A DNA stretch of 64,000 nt, taken from the NCBI RefSeq assembly GCF_017254915.1, contig NZ_JAFKCT010000011.1, positions 62,001 to 126,000 on the forward strand, written 5' to 3'. Both the position numbers and the translations under genes were made by a program. Under the pieces are notes generated by a model. That model was not told where the DNA came from. It saw only the letters and a program-made list of their open reading frames with translations, and did no database searches. This stretch comes from Algoriphagus oliviformis. GTDB taxonomy: Bacteria > Bacteroidota > Bacteroidia > Cytophagales > Cyclobacteriaceae. The first letter of the stretch is position 1; every line of letters begins with the position of its first letter. Shown one piece after another: positions 1-8,354 of the stretch.

Positions 1-84
1 CGCATTGCCCAGCAGAGGCCCGGCAATGAACTTGAACATGCTCAAGAAGTAAATCCCTAAAAAGGTAATCAATGATTCGCTCAT
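1..84 (-). CDS. Small multidrug export-like membrane protein, N-terminal part only
   Basis: The minus strand from position 84 opens with an ATG and reads a hydrophobic N-terminus (MSESLITFLGIYFLSMFKFI and on) to the window edge without a stop, so only 28 residues are visible. The pattern resembles the start of the family annotated as small multi-drug export protein (Sm_multidrug_ex), an inner-membrane protein of poorly known function. Its ATG overlaps the stop codon of the antiporter gene in the motif ATGA (81-84), which suggests one transcript and translational coupling. The family call rests on very little sequence and is tentative. Confidence 0.5.
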   Translation of the reverse strand, partial: MSESLITFLGIYFLSMFKFIAGPLLGNA

Positions 85-1022
85 AGGAGGACGACCAAAT
101 AGGCGATGTAGGCAAGGAGAAGGACCGAGCCTTCTATCTTGGATATACGCATTTTGGTTCTCATTAGGGGGAAAAGCAGCAGGGAAATTCCGATCATCCA
201 GAGATAGTCTGACTGGACAAATTCGGAGGCTACGGAGATAGGTTTGACGATTGCGGTCAGGCCGATGATCGACAGCACGTTCATGATGTTGCTACCCAGG
301 ATATTTCCCAAGGCCAGGTCTGTACGCTTCGATAGCGCAGCAATGATCGAGGTGATCAGCTCGGGAAGACTGGTGCCTATCGCGACGATCGTGACCCCGA
401 TGATCCGCTCGGACACGCCGAATTCCCGGGAGATGAGCACGGCGTTGTTTACCAGCAGTTCAGAACCAAAGTACAAGCCTACGATGCCTCCGGCAAAGAG
501 TGCGATCGACGCAGGCCAAGCATAGTCACGGACTTCCTCGATTTCCTCTTCCACGGCCTTTTCGTCCTGTTGGATTCCCTTTCCAAGATTTCTGAAGAGG
601 TATGCGTTGAAGGTGATGAAGCCTATGAACAAGAGGATTCCCTCCATTCGCGACACGGTCAGGTCGAAGCTCAGGGCGTAAAAGACCACCGTGACCAGAA
701 GCATCAAGACATATTCAAAGCGAACATGGCTCTTTCGGATCATTATCGGATAAAATATTCCGCTGATGCCCAACACCAGGCCGATGTTGGCAATATTGGA
801 ACCGACGACATTTCCGATGGAGATATCACTGTTGCCCTTGATGGCGGCGGTGAGGCTGACCAAAAGCTCGGGCGCTGAGGTGCCGAAAGCTACGACAGTC
901 AGTCCGATCAGACCCGTGCTCATACCCAGTTTGAGCGCTATGGAGGAGGCACCATCCACCAGGATTTTGCCGCCAAACAATAGAACGATCAGGCCCAGGG
1001 CCAACAAAAAGTAAGCTGTCAT
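81..1022 (-). CDS. Calcium/sodium antiporter (CaCA family, YrbG-like)
   Basis: A 313-residue integral membrane protein with the two inverted alpha-repeats of the cation/Ca2+ exchanger superfamily. The first holds GTSAPELLVSL near residue 47 followed by GNVVGSNIANIG; the second holds GTSLPELITSI in the C-terminal half followed by GNILGSNIMNV. The acidic residues in these motifs form the ion site in known members, which exchange cytoplasmic Ca2+ for Na+ or H+. A charged loop rich in Glu/Lys separates the halves, as usual. I chose the ATG at 1022 (MTAYFLLALG) over an upstream one at 1061, because the longer form would overlap upp and add a hydrophilic stretch before the first membrane helix. It lies 4 bases after upp and overlaps the next gene by 4. 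Confidence 0.9.
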   Translation of the reverse strand: MTAYFLLALGLIVLLFGGKILVDGASSIALKLGMSTGLIGLTVVAFGTSAPELLVSLTAAIKGNSDISIGNVVGSNIANIGLVLGISGIFYPIMIRKSHVRFEYVLMLLVTVVFYALSFDLTVSRMEGILLFIGFITFNAYLFRNLGKGIQQDEKAVEEEIEEVRDYAWPASIALFAGGIVGLYFGSELLVNNAVLISREFGVSERIIGVTIVAIGTSLPELITSIIAALSKRTDLALGNILGSNIMNVLSIIGLTAIVKPISVASEFVQSDYLWMIGISLLLFPLMRTKMRISKIEGSVLLLAYIAYLVVLL

Positions 1023-1026
1023 TTGG

Positions 1027-1668
1027 TCAAAGTTTTTCTCCGAAAGCCAGATCACCGGCATCGCCCAGCCCGGGCACTATGTAGGACTGCGCGTCTAGAG
1101 ACTGATCGATTGCCCCTACCCAAAGTTGGAGGGGGACGGTGATGTTTTTGCGCAGGTATTCTATTCCTTCCGGTGAGGCGATTGCTGCCGCGATATGGAT
1201 GATTTTGGGAGTGCCGTGCGAGAGTATGGTGTCTACTGTGCGGACAAAGGACTTGCCCGTGGCGAGCATGGGGTCGGCGAGGATCACGGTCTTGTCGGTC
1301 AGATCGGGACTGGCGTGGTAGCCTAGATTGATCTTTATTTCACCTTCGCCCTCTTCACGGAAGGCTCCGATGAAGCCGCTTTCCGCCTTGTCAAAGAAAT
1401 TCAGGAATCCATTGTAAAAAGGCAATGAAGCGCGTAGGACAGCGATCAGCACCGGGTTGACGGCAGGTAGCCTTACCTCCGCTCGAGCCAATGGAGTATC
1501 GACGGTTTTTTGGGTGTAGGGAAAAGTCTTGGAGATCTCATAGGCTAGGATTTCGCCGATGCGCTCAAGGTTTTTTCGGAACCGCAACCGGTCTCCCTGG
1601 ACGGTGACATCCCGGAGTTCAGCTATAAATTGGCTCCCTACCGTATCGTTTTCTGTCAAGACAAACAT
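1027..1668 (-). CDS. upp: Uracil phosphoribosyltransferase
   Basis: Pyrimidine salvage enzyme: uracil + PRPP to UMP + PPi, cytosolic. The 213-residue length fits the family. The PRPP-binding loop is visible as VILADPMLATGKS (about 128-140), and the uracil-binding C-terminus as GLGDAGDLAFGEKL. An invariant RASLPFYNGFL-type segment lies near 79-89. It precedes the Ca2+/Na+ antiporter by only 4 bases, so the two are probably co-transcribed although functionally unrelated. A terminator for the upstream ompA-like gene lies between that gene and upp, so upp probably has its own promoter; the only candidate (TATACTTG, minus strand 1680-1673) would give an almost leaderless mRNA and is not convincing. 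Confidence 0.95.
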   Translation of the reverse strand: MFVLTENDTVGSQFIAELRDVTVQGDRLRFRKNLERIGEILAYEISKTFPYTQKTVDTPLARAEVRLPAVNPVLIAVLRASLPFYNGFLNFFDKAESGFIGAFREEGEGEIKINLGYHASPDLTDKTVILADPMLATGKSFVRTVDTILSHGTPKIIHIAAAIASPEGIEYLRKNITVPLQLWVGAIDQSLDAQSYIVPGLGDAGDLAFGEKL

Positions 1669-1687
1669 GCAGCAAGTATAAAGAAAA

Positions 1688-1711
1688 AGCCCGGCCGTTT
1701 AAAGCCGGGCT
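1688..1711 (-). terminator. Intrinsic terminator after the 1724-3016 OmpA-like gene
   Basis: Perfect 8-bp GC-rich stem (1688-1695 with 1704-1711) around an 8-base loop. On the minus strand it is followed by a T-rich tract (complement of aagaaaaa at 1681-1688). It sits 13 bases beyond the stop codon of the OmpA-like gene. Confidence 0.75.
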
Positions 1712-1723
1712 GGAAAATTGACC

Positions 1724-3016
1724 CTATTTGACCTCGAAGCTGGCCCTTCGAGCCATTTGTCTGGCGTCCGAGGAAGACTTGTCCAAGCTGGTATCCTCGC
1801 CATAGCCTTTGTAGCTGAGCCTTTCCGCCTCTACTCCAGCTGCGATAAGCAGGTCATAGACTGCTCTGGCTCGTCTTTCTGAAAGCTTCTGGTTGTAGTT
1901 TTCCTCTCCAAGTTCATCTGCGAAGCCCTTCACCTCTAGTTTTACTCCTGGATTTTTCTGGAGATAATTGGCTACAAATGCCGCTGAGGAAGTGGAGTAG
2001 GCCAGAGGCTTGTCGCTATCAAATCCGAAATAGACGTTGACGTAGCCTTCGTCTATGGCTTTCCTAAGATAGTCCAGCGGCTCTTTGATTTCCTCGACTG
2101 GACAGCCTCCTGTAGCACTCGGGCCGGGGAGGAAAGGGCATTTGTCGAGATGGTCGGGAGTGCCATCGCCATCCGAGTCGAGTGTAACCCCACTAGGGTT
2201 TACACGGGCGGCGGCTTGAGTGTTGGGTTCCTTGTCCAAATAGTCTGGTACTCCGTCCCCGTCAGAGTCTTTCAGCATGTCCTTGATCCCTTGGATCGAT
2301 TCGGCCAGTTCCGCCTTAGTCGCATACTTCTCTGTGGCGATATACCAGTCCGCATGTTGGATGGCTTTGCCTAAGTAAAAGTTCAGCCCGATAGTTCCGG
2401 TCCACCAGGTTCCGGTAGCATGTACGAAGGGGATCTCTGGCACTTCCGGCCTGCCTTGTTGATTGAATTCGTTGCCGTCGAAGGTGAACCTTTGTCTTCC
2501 GTTGACGATTGCTGTGACAGTCCCTTGAAGACTCACTCTGTCTGAAAGCAGATAAAGCAACTTCATGGAAGTGTTGAACGAATAGACGTAGTCTGGCTTA
2601 TAATAGGAGATGATTCGAGTGTCCTGCTTGAGGGCTCCCACTCCAAATCCCAAGTCTGACAGCACTGTGAATTTCTTTGTAAAAGATTCAAAAGACAGCA
2701 CTCTTCCGATATTCATTACACCTCTGATACTGCCACTGACATACTGGGTCGAGAATTCAGGACTTTCTCCTTTTACCTCTGAAAAGCTGCCGAAACCAAA
2801 GTTGCCGCTGAATCCAAATTTTTCATTGAACATGTAGCGTCCGCCTAAGTCCGCGTGCCCTAGGTTAAGAGTGGGGGATAGGTAGTCCGGGGTCAATGGT
2901 CCCATGGGTTTGTTGAAGCCTCCGTTTAGCTCCAAGGACCATTTGTTGAATTCTCCTTGGGCAAAGGTCGCCAAGGCGCTGCCGGAAAGGAGTAGGGACA
3001 GTATCAGTTTTTTCAT
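1724..3016 (-). CDS. OmpA-family outer membrane protein with thrombospondin type 3 repeats (paralog 2)
   Basis: A 430-residue secreted protein. It has a signal peptide (MKKLILSLLLSGSALATFAQ), an N-terminal outer-membrane beta-barrel-like region, two Ca2+-binding thrombospondin type 3-like motifs (DSDGDGVPDYLD and DSDGDGTPDHLDKCP), and a C-terminal OmpA peptidoglycan-binding domain (VNVYFGFDSDKPLAYS, then KGFADELGEENYN, LSERRARAVYDLL). The likely role is to anchor the outer membrane to peptidoglycan. I chose the ATG at 3016, since the upstream start at 3052 would add 12 residues before the signal peptide. It is a close paralog of the next gene; the two share order and most motifs. Each has its own downstream terminator, so they can be expressed separately. 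Confidence 0.88.
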   Translation of the reverse strand: MKKLILSLLLSGSALATFAQGEFNKWSLELNGGFNKPMGPLTPDYLSPTLNLGHADLGGRYMFNEKFGFSGNFGFGSFSEVKGESPEFSTQYVSGSIRGVMNIGRVLSFESFTKKFTVLSDLGFGVGALKQDTRIISYYKPDYVYSFNTSMKLLYLLSDRVSLQGTVTAIVNGRQRFTFDGNEFNQQGRPEVPEIPFVHATGTWWTGTIGLNFYLGKAIQHADWYIATEKYATKAELAESIQGIKDMLKDSDGDGVPDYLDKEPNTQAAARVNPSGVTLDSDGDGTPDHLDKCPFLPGPSATGGCPVEEIKEPLDYLRKAIDEGYVNVYFGFDSDKPLAYSTSSAAFVANYLQKNPGVKLEVKGFADELGEENYNQKLSERRARAVYDLLIAAGVEAERLSYKGYGEDTSLDKSSSDARQMARRASFEVK

Positions 3017-3100
3017 AGGAGTATTTTGGGTGAGGTGGGGTTGGTAAGCCAAAGGTAAAAATCATGCCAATACCTTCGACATCAGTGCGCAACAAAAAAA

Positions 3101-3124
3101 AGCCCGACCAAGTGGTCGGGCTTT
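3101..3124 (-). terminator. Intrinsic terminator after the 3146-4423 OmpA-like gene
   Basis: Perfect stem AGCCCGACCA / TGGTCGGGCT (3101-3110 with 3113-3122) and a 2-base loop. On the minus strand it is followed by a run of T (complement of the A-run at 3094-3101). It lies 22 bases after the stop codon. Confidence 0.85.
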
Positions 3125-3145
3125 CTACTTATATCGTCGGATCGA

Positions 3146-4423
3146 TTACTTGATCTCGAAGCTAGCTCTTCTTGCCATTTGGCGAGCGTCAGCTGAAGCC
3201 TTGTCTACGGAAGTGTCTTCGCCGTATCCTTTGTAAGAAAGTCTAGAACCGTCAACTCCAGATGCGATAAGCAGGTCGTAAACAGCCTTTGCTCTTCTTT
3301 CAGACAACTTCATGTTGTAGTCTTCAGGACCCAATTCGTCAGCGTAGCCTTTCACTTCCACTTTCACGCCTGGATTTCTCTTCATGAAATTAGACACATA
3401 CTGAGCAGCGCTTACTGAGTAACCCAGTGGCTTGGAGCTGTCAAACGCATAGTAAACGTTCACATAGCCATCGTTGATTGCCTTCTTCATGTAGTCGATT
3501 TCCTCACGGATCTCTTCTACAGGGCATCCGCCTGTGGATGCTGGGCCAGGAAGGAATGGACACTTGTCAACGTGGTCAGGAGTACCGTCACCGTCAGAGT
3601 CAAGGGTCATACCGGAAGAGTTAACTCTTGCTCCAGCTGGAGTATTTGGCTCTTTGTCCAAGTAGTCAGGTACACCGTCGCCGTCGGAATCCTTCAGCAT
3701 GTCTTTGATACCGTTGATTTGGGTAGCAAGTTCTTCTTTGGTAGCGTACTTGTCAGCAGCGATGAACCAGTCAGCATGCTGCTCAGCTTTACCCAAGTAG
3801 AAGTTCAAACCGATGGTTCCAGTCCACCAAGTACCGTTGGCACCGTAGAAACCGTTGTCGATCTCTGGGCGGATAGCAGTCGCACCGTCGAAAGTGACAG
3901 TCTGGCGACCGTTAAGGATGGTTGAGATGTCAGCAACCAAAGCCACTCTTTCGCTCAGCTTCACCTGAGGGGTCACGCCGAAGATGAAAGTGTAGACGTT
4001 GTCGTCAAAATCGTTGAAAGTATTCTCTTGAGGGCTAACCTTTCCAATACCTGCACCACCGTGCAAAAGCAAACCGAAAGTTCTGGTGAAAGACTCGAAG
4101 TTCATCACGCGGCCGATGTTGGCCACACCCTGAAGGTTAAGTCTGTTGTACTTGGTGTCAAAGGAAGGACTTTCTCCATCCACTTCTTTGAAAGATCCCA
4201 ATCCGTAGTCCAGCTTCAGGCCAAATTTCTCATTGAACATGTAGCGCACACCGAAATCCACGTGGCCCAAGTTCAAAGTTGGAGAAAGATAGCCTCCTGT
4301 CATTGGAGCCATCGGTTTGTTGAAACCACCAGTAGCCTCAAGAGACCACTTGTTGAATTCCTGAGCATTGGCCGTCAAAGCCAAGGCGCCAGCCATAAGA
4401 GATGAGAGTATAAATTTTTTCAT
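3146..4423 (-). CDS. OmpA-family outer membrane protein with thrombospondin type 3 repeats (paralog 1)
   Basis: A 425-residue protein with signal peptide (MKKFILSSLMAGALALTANA), an N-terminal beta-barrel-like part, two thrombospondin type 3-like DSDGDG motifs around the middle, a CPFLPGPASTGGCP cysteine pair, and a C-terminal OmpA domain (VNVYYAFDSSKPLGYS, KGYADELGPEDYN, LSERRAKAVYDLL). Members of this type are abundant in Bacteroidetes outer membranes. It is the first of the tandem pair and carries the better promoter, so it is probably the major product. Protein conservation with paralog 2 is strongest in the repeats and the OmpA domain, and weakest in the barrel. Confidence 0.9.
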   Translation of the reverse strand: MKKFILSSLMAGALALTANAQEFNKWSLEATGGFNKPMAPMTGGYLSPTLNLGHVDFGVRYMFNEKFGLKLDYGLGSFKEVDGESPSFDTKYNRLNLQGVANIGRVMNFESFTRTFGLLLHGGAGIGKVSPQENTFNDFDDNVYTFIFGVTPQVKLSERVALVADISTILNGRQTVTFDGATAIRPEIDNGFYGANGTWWTGTIGLNFYLGKAEQHADWFIAADKYATKEELATQINGIKDMLKDSDGDGVPDYLDKEPNTPAGARVNSSGMTLDSDGDGTPDHVDKCPFLPGPASTGGCPVEEIREEIDYMKKAINDGYVNVYYAFDSSKPLGYSVSAAQYVSNFMKRNPGVKVEVKGYADELGPEDYNMKLSERRAKAVYDLLIASGVDGSRLSYKGYGEDTSVDKASADARQMARRASFEIK

Positions 4424-4470
4424 GACAAAAAATTTTTGTTCAAATTTTAAGTGATTGATGGATGTGATTA

Positions 4471-4500
4471 CAAATTTATAAACTTTTAATTGATTGCAAA
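4471..4500 (-). promoter_or_regulatory. Bacteroidetes-type promoter for the 3146-4423 OmpA-like gene
   Basis: On the minus strand, TTTG (4500-4497) is followed after 18 bases by TAAATTTG (4478-4471). This matches the phylum consensus TTG-N17-23-TAnnTTTG. The -7 box ends 47 bases before the start codon, leaving an A/T-rich leader, as is usual for highly expressed Bacteroidetes genes. Confidence 0.65.
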
Positions 4501-4595
4501 TCTAGATGTTTTATTTAAATCCCAATCTAGGGATCAAAATTTATCCCGACATTTTAAATTTCCAACAAGATATTTACAACACAATCAATGCCAAA

Positions 4596-5504
4596 ATGAA
4601 ATTTTTGTTTGAGTTACTGTCTAAACAAAGTGTCTCCGGAGATGAGTCCGATATGGCCCAGTACATTTTTGACTATGTTCAGAAACGGGCTTTCTCTTGG
4701 AAGGTTCAGCCCGAAGTGTTTTTTGGCGAGGATTTTCACGACTGTGTGCTGCTGAAGTTTGGGACGCCCACAACTGCCGTATTTGCCCATATTGACACGA
4801 TAGGGTTCATGGCTAGGTATCAAAATCAGCTCATACCGGTGGGCGGACCGGAGATAATAGAAGGGACAAGGCTGGTGGGCAAGGATCGAAAAGGAGAAAT
4901 TTCCTGCAAGATCGTCGGGGGTGAGGATGGCTGTTTTCACGACTTTCCGAGAGGCATTGACCGGGGTACTAGACTCTCGTTTGAACAAAATATCCGGGTG
5001 GATGAGGATTATATTCAGGCAGCTTATCTTGATAATAGACTCGGCGTGTATAATGCACTAAAGTTATGTGAAAGTCTTGAAAATGGGTGGGTTGTGTTTT
5101 CTACATACGAGGAACATGGAGGGGGTAGCATGCCTTTTTTACTAAGTTTTATTCAAAACAAAGCTCCTGTACGTCAGGCGTTAATATCTGATATTACTTG
5201 GATCACGGAAGGGGTAGAGCACCACAAAGGGGTGGTCGTTTCGATCCGGGACAAGTTCATCCCGAGGCGTCGCTTCATCGACCGTTTGGTGGCTTTGGCA
5301 GAGGAGAGCGGTGTTCCTTTCCAGCTCGAGGTGGAGGCTTTCGGCGGCAGCGATGGGCGGGAGGTCCAGTTTTCCCCTTACCTTATCGACTGGTGTTTTA
5401 TAGGTGCTGCGGAGGATGAAGTGCACACCCCAAATGAGAAAGTTTCTCTGTTCGACTTGGACTGCATGCTCAAAATGTATCGATTCCTCATGGAGAAGCT
5501 TTAA
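4596..5504 (+). CDS. M42/M20-like metallopeptidase (aminopeptidase-type)
   Basis: A 302-residue protein resembling the M42 glutamyl aminopeptidase/cellulase branch of clan MH. It shows an early SVSGDE motif, a first metal-ligand region VFAHIDTIGFMA, the AYLDNRLGVY aspartate, the catalytic acid region STYEEHGGG, DITW as a further ligand, and a C-terminal EDEVHTPNEKVS that supplies the last histidine. In the family these residues hold two metal ions for N-terminal peptide cleavage. It is short for M42 (about 340-360), and the PDZ-like insert is reduced. The start at 4596 (MKFLFELLSKQSVSG) fits the family better than one 90 bases upstream, which adds an A/T-rich non-conserved stretch. It precedes hpt by 9 bases. 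The substrate cannot be told. Confidence 0.75.
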   Translation: MKFLFELLSKQSVSGDESDMAQYIFDYVQKRAFSWKVQPEVFFGEDFHDCVLLKFGTPTTAVFAHIDTIGFMARYQNQLIPVGGPEIIEGTRLVGKDRKGEISCKIVGGEDGCFHDFPRGIDRGTRLSFEQNIRVDEDYIQAAYLDNRLGVYNALKLCESLENGWVVFSTYEEHGGGSMPFLLSFIQNKAPVRQALISDITWITEGVEHHKGVVVSIRDKFIPRRRFIDRLVALAEESGVPFQLEVEAFGGSDGREVQFSPYLIDWCFIGAAEDEVHTPNEKVSLFDLDCMLKMYRFLMEKL

Positions 5505-5513
5505 TTTCAGCGC

Positions 5514-6053
5514 ATGAAAAAGGTGGTAGTCAAAGATCTTTCTTTTGAAATACTCATCCCGGGTGAGGAGATTAAGGCCCGTTTGGCCGAAATAGGCAGG
5601 GAAGTATCGGCCCGTTTTGAAGGCGAAGAGCTGGTCTTGCTTGGCGTGCTCAATGGGTCTTTTATTGTGTTGGCCGATTTGGCGAGGGAGATCGATCTTC
5701 CGCTAAGTGTGGAATTTCTGAGGATTTCTTCCTACACGGGCACTAGCACTACAGGCGAGGTGAAGTCCCTGCTGGGCCTGACAGGGGAGCTTGAGGACAA
5801 GCACGTGCTGATCGTGGAGGACATCGTGGATACCGGCATCAGCATGAAATACCTCCTTTCGGAGCTCTCCAAGCACAAGCCCAAGAGCCTTCAGATAGCG
5901 ACACTGCTCTTTAAAAAGGAGGCCTTCCGCTTTAATTATGCCTTGGATTATGTGGGATTTGAAATTCCCAATAAATTTGTCGTCGGCTACGGCCTGGATT
6001 ATGACGGCTTTGGGCGCAACCTGCCCGACCTTTATCAATTGAGTAAAACGTAA
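5514..6053 (+). CDS. hpt: Hypoxanthine phosphoribosyltransferase
   Basis: Purine salvage: hypoxanthine (and guanine) + PRPP to IMP/GMP. The 179-residue size fits. The PRPP motif VLIVEDIVDTGIS is near 98-110, the flexible-loop region RISSYTGTSTTGEV near 71-84, and the C-terminal base-binding FVVGYGLDYDGFGRNLPDL is complete. It leads an hpt-adk-obgE group, an order often seen in Bacteroidetes. The gap to adk is 17 bases. Confidence 0.95.
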   Translation: MKKVVVKDLSFEILIPGEEIKARLAEIGREVSARFEGEELVLLGVLNGSFIVLADLAREIDLPLSVEFLRISSYTGTSTTGEVKSLLGLTGELEDKHVLIVEDIVDTGISMKYLLSELSKHKPKSLQIATLLFKKEAFRFNYALDYVGFEIPNKFVVGYGLDYDGFGRNLPDLYQLSKT

Positions 6054-6070
6054 ATAAAACGAATTCTGGA

Positions 6071-6643
6071 ATGCTGAATATAGTACTGTTTGGTCCTCCG
6101 GGTGCGGGTAAAGGCACCCAAAGTGAAAAGCTTATCGAAAAATACGGGCTCACCCACCTTTCTACGGGAGACCTGTTCAGGAAACACCTCGGAGAAGGAA
6201 CGGAGCTGGGCAAGCTGGCCCGCAAATACATGGACGAAGGCCACCTAGTGCCCGACGAGGTCGTGATCAGCATGGTGGAGGACAAAATCTCCAGCACCCA
6301 GGGCAGCAAGGGCTTTATCTTCGACGGCTTTCCTCGCACTACCGCCCAAGCGGAGGCACTGGACCAAATGCTCTCCGGCAATGCCATGAAGATCGACGGC
6401 ATGATCGCACTGGACGTGCCTCAGGACGTTTTGAAGGACAGAATCAAAGAAAGGGGCAAGACCTCTGGCCGGGCGGATGACCAAGATGAAGACAAGATCA
6501 ACACCCGCATCAAGGTCTATCTGGACGAGACGCTGCCTGTCGCCAAGTACTACGAAAACCAAGGCAAATACAAGAGTATCAACGGTGTCGGTGCCATCGA
6601 TGAGATCTTTGGGGCGATTTCGGAAGTGATGGATAGCTACTGA
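6071..6643 (+). CDS. adk: Adenylate kinase
   Basis: Converts ATP + AMP to 2 ADP. It is 190 residues, the short-LID form. It has the P-loop GPPGAGKGTQ (8-17), the AMP-binding STGDLFR (31-37), the FDGFPRT motif (84-90) and a short LID ERGKTSGRADDQDE that replaces the long zinc-type LID. The short form is common in Bacteroidetes. It follows hpt closely; before obgE there is both a -7 promoter box and a hairpin, so obgE may be partly uncoupled. Confidence 0.96.
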   Translation: MLNIVLFGPPGAGKGTQSEKLIEKYGLTHLSTGDLFRKHLGEGTELGKLARKYMDEGHLVPDEVVISMVEDKISSTQGSKGFIFDGFPRTTAQAEALDQMLSGNAMKIDGMIALDVPQDVLKDRIKERGKTSGRADDQDEDKINTRIKVYLDETLPVAKYYENQGKYKSINGVGAIDEIFGAISEVMDSY

Positions 6644-6658
6644 TTCACTTCAAATCGC

Positions 6659-6666
6659 TAATTTTG
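6659..6666 (+). promoter_or_regulatory. Candidate -7 box for obgE
   Basis: TAATTTTG fits TAnnTTTG exactly. No clear -33 TTG is visible at the right distance. The predicted start of transcription (about 6673) would place the hairpin at 6681-6702 in the leader RNA of obgE. Confidence 0.4.
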
Positions 6667-6680
6667 CAAAACCAAGATCT

Positions 6681-6707
6681 GGCTAAGCTTCTGGGCTTAG
6701 CCTTTTT
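6681..6707 (+). terminator. Hairpin with T-run between adk and obgE
   Basis: Perfect 8-bp stem GGCTAAGC / GCTTAGCC (6681-6688 with 6695-6702) and a 6-base loop, followed by CTTTCTTTC-like T-rich sequence starting at 6703. It looks like an intrinsic terminator for adk, but lies 13 bases before the obgE ATG and downstream of a -7 box. Confidence 0.6.
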
Positions 6708-6719
6708 CTTTCATACAAA

Positions 6720-7712
6720 ATGGCGGATTCCAACTTCATCGACTACGTAAAATTCTGCTCCCGCTCGGGTGCCGGAGGGGCAGGCTCCGTGCACTTCAGA
6801 CGCGAGAAGCACGTGCCCAAAGGCGGCCCAGACGGAGGGGATGGCGGCCGCGGTGGCCATATCATCCTTCGCGGAAACTCCCAGCACTGGACGCTCCTAC
6901 ACCTTAAATATAAGAAGCACGTAATCGCCGACGCCGGCAAGGGCGGAGAGGGCGGCCGCCGGACTGGGGCCGACGGCAAAGACGTCATCCTGGAGGTGCC
7001 ACTGGGCACGGTGGCAAAGGATGCCGAGACCGGAGAGAAGCGCTTTGAGATCACCGAGGACGGGCAGGAAGTCATCCTGACTCCCGGAGGTCGCGGAGGC
7101 CTAGGCAATGATCACTTCAAGACTGCCACCAACCAAGCACCGCATTTTGCGCAGCCGGGCGAGGCAGGGATCGAGGAGTGGATCATCTTGGAGCTAAAGC
7201 TTTTGGCTGACGTAGGTTTGGTCGGCTTTCCCAATGCAGGAAAGTCCACCCTGCTGTCTTCCATCTCTGCAGCCAAGCCGGAAATCGGCGACTATCCCTT
7301 CACGACGCTCGTACCCAACCTGGGGGTGGTCGGCTATCGGGACGACAAGTCTTTCGTCATGGCTGATATCCCGGGCATCATCGAGGGAGCCGCAGAGGGC
7401 AAGGGACTAGGGATTCGCTTCCTGAGGCACATCGAGCGAAACTCCATCCTGCTTTTCATGATCCCGGCGGATGCGCCGAGCATCGAGGAGCAGTATCGCA
7501 TTTTGCTTGGAGAGCTGGAAAAATACAACCCGGAACTTTTGGACAAAAAACGCATCCTGGCCATCTCCAAAGCTGACATGCTCGACGCCGATCTGATGAA
7601 AGAAATGGAGCAGGAAGTGCCCAAGGACGTGCCTTACGTGTTCATCTCATCGGTGAGCCAATTCAATCTGGACAAGCTCAAAGACCTCATCTGGCAGGCC
7701 ATCCATTCCTGA
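6720..7712 (+). CDS. obgE: GTPase Obg
   Basis: Essential ribosome-associated GTPase acting in 50S maturation and stress response. A glycine-rich Obg domain fills residues 1-158 with many GG repeats (GGDGGRGGH, GGRGGLGN). It is followed by the G domain: G1 GFPNAGKST (169-177), G2 in DYPFTTLVPN, G3 DIPGIIEGA, G4 as SKAD and G5 as ISSVS. At 330 residues it ends right after the G domain and lacks the optional C-terminal OCT domain, as in many Bacteroidetes. Its stop is 78 bases before grpE. Confidence 0.96.
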   Translation: MADSNFIDYVKFCSRSGAGGAGSVHFRREKHVPKGGPDGGDGGRGGHIILRGNSQHWTLLHLKYKKHVIADAGKGGEGGRRTGADGKDVILEVPLGTVAKDAETGEKRFEITEDGQEVILTPGGRGGLGNDHFKTATNQAPHFAQPGEAGIEEWIILELKLLADVGLVGFPNAGKSTLLSSISAAKPEIGDYPFTTLVPNLGVVGYRDDKSFVMADIPGIIEGAAEGKGLGIRFLRHIERNSILLFMIPADAPSIEEQYRILLGELEKYNPELLDKKRILAISKADMLDADLMKEMEQEVPKDVPYVFISSVSQFNLDKLKDLIWQAIHS

Positions 7713-7790
7713 CAAATGCCACTTTGTCAGAAAAAGGGGACTGGCAAAGTCATTGATGTTTCCCCCAAAACCAGCTATTGCCTAATTTCT

Positions 7791-8348
7791 ATGAAAAATA
7801 AAGAACAAGTGGATCAAGAACTAAACAAGGAATCCGAAGAGCAGCTTTTGGAAGAAACGCCTCAAAACGAGACGGAAATGCCAACAGAAACGGAAAGCCA
7901 AGAGAACAAGCTTGAGGCGGAAGTGGCCGAGCTCAAGGAGAAATACCTCCGGCTGTATTCAGACTTCGAAAATTTCAGAAAAAGGACAGCAAAAGAACGG
8001 GTGGACCTCATCACCACTGCTTCTGAGGATGTCCTGAAGGACTTGATTCCGGTAGTGGACGATTTTGAAAGAGCCCTGAAAGCGTCAGAAACCGAGTCCG
8101 ACCCCGTGAAAATCAGAGAAGGCAACCAGCTTATCTTCCACAAGTTGGTTAGGATTCTGGAGACAAAAGGGCTCAAGGTAATGGCGGACTTGACTGGCAA
8201 GCCCTTTAACCCCGACACCCAGGAGGCCATCACGCAGATCCCAGCTCCCTCGGAAGAGCTGAAGGGAGCCGTGGTGGATGTGATCGAGAAAGGCTACACC
8301 CTGGGCGACAAGGTGGTGAGATATGCCAAAGTTGTAACCGGAGCATAA
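7791..8348 (+). CDS. grpE: Nucleotide exchange factor GrpE
   Basis: Co-chaperone that releases ADP from DnaK. It is 185 residues: an acidic Gln/Glu-rich N-terminus, a long coiled-coil (about 45-115, LKEKYLRLYSDFENFRKRT), and the C-terminal beta domain with GKPFNPDTQEAITQIP and VVDVIEKGYTLGDKVVRYAKVVTGA. I chose the ATG at 7791 (MKNKEQVDQ); an in-frame ATG at 7716 would add 25 residues unlike the family. It is followed by dnaJ after 6 bases, the usual pair; dnaK is not in the window. Confidence 0.95.
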   Translation: MKNKEQVDQELNKESEEQLLEETPQNETEMPTETESQENKLEAEVAELKEKYLRLYSDFENFRKRTAKERVDLITTASEDVLKDLIPVVDDFERALKASETESDPVKIREGNQLIFHKLVRILETKGLKVMADLTGKPFNPDTQEAITQIPAPSEELKGAVVDVIEKGYTLGDKVVRYAKVVTGA

Positions 8349-8354
8349 ACTACC

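Noticed and set aside
1673..1680. TATACTTG on the minus strand as upp promoter
   Set aside because: It is only 5 bases from the start codon and differs from the consensus; position implies a leaderless mRNA.
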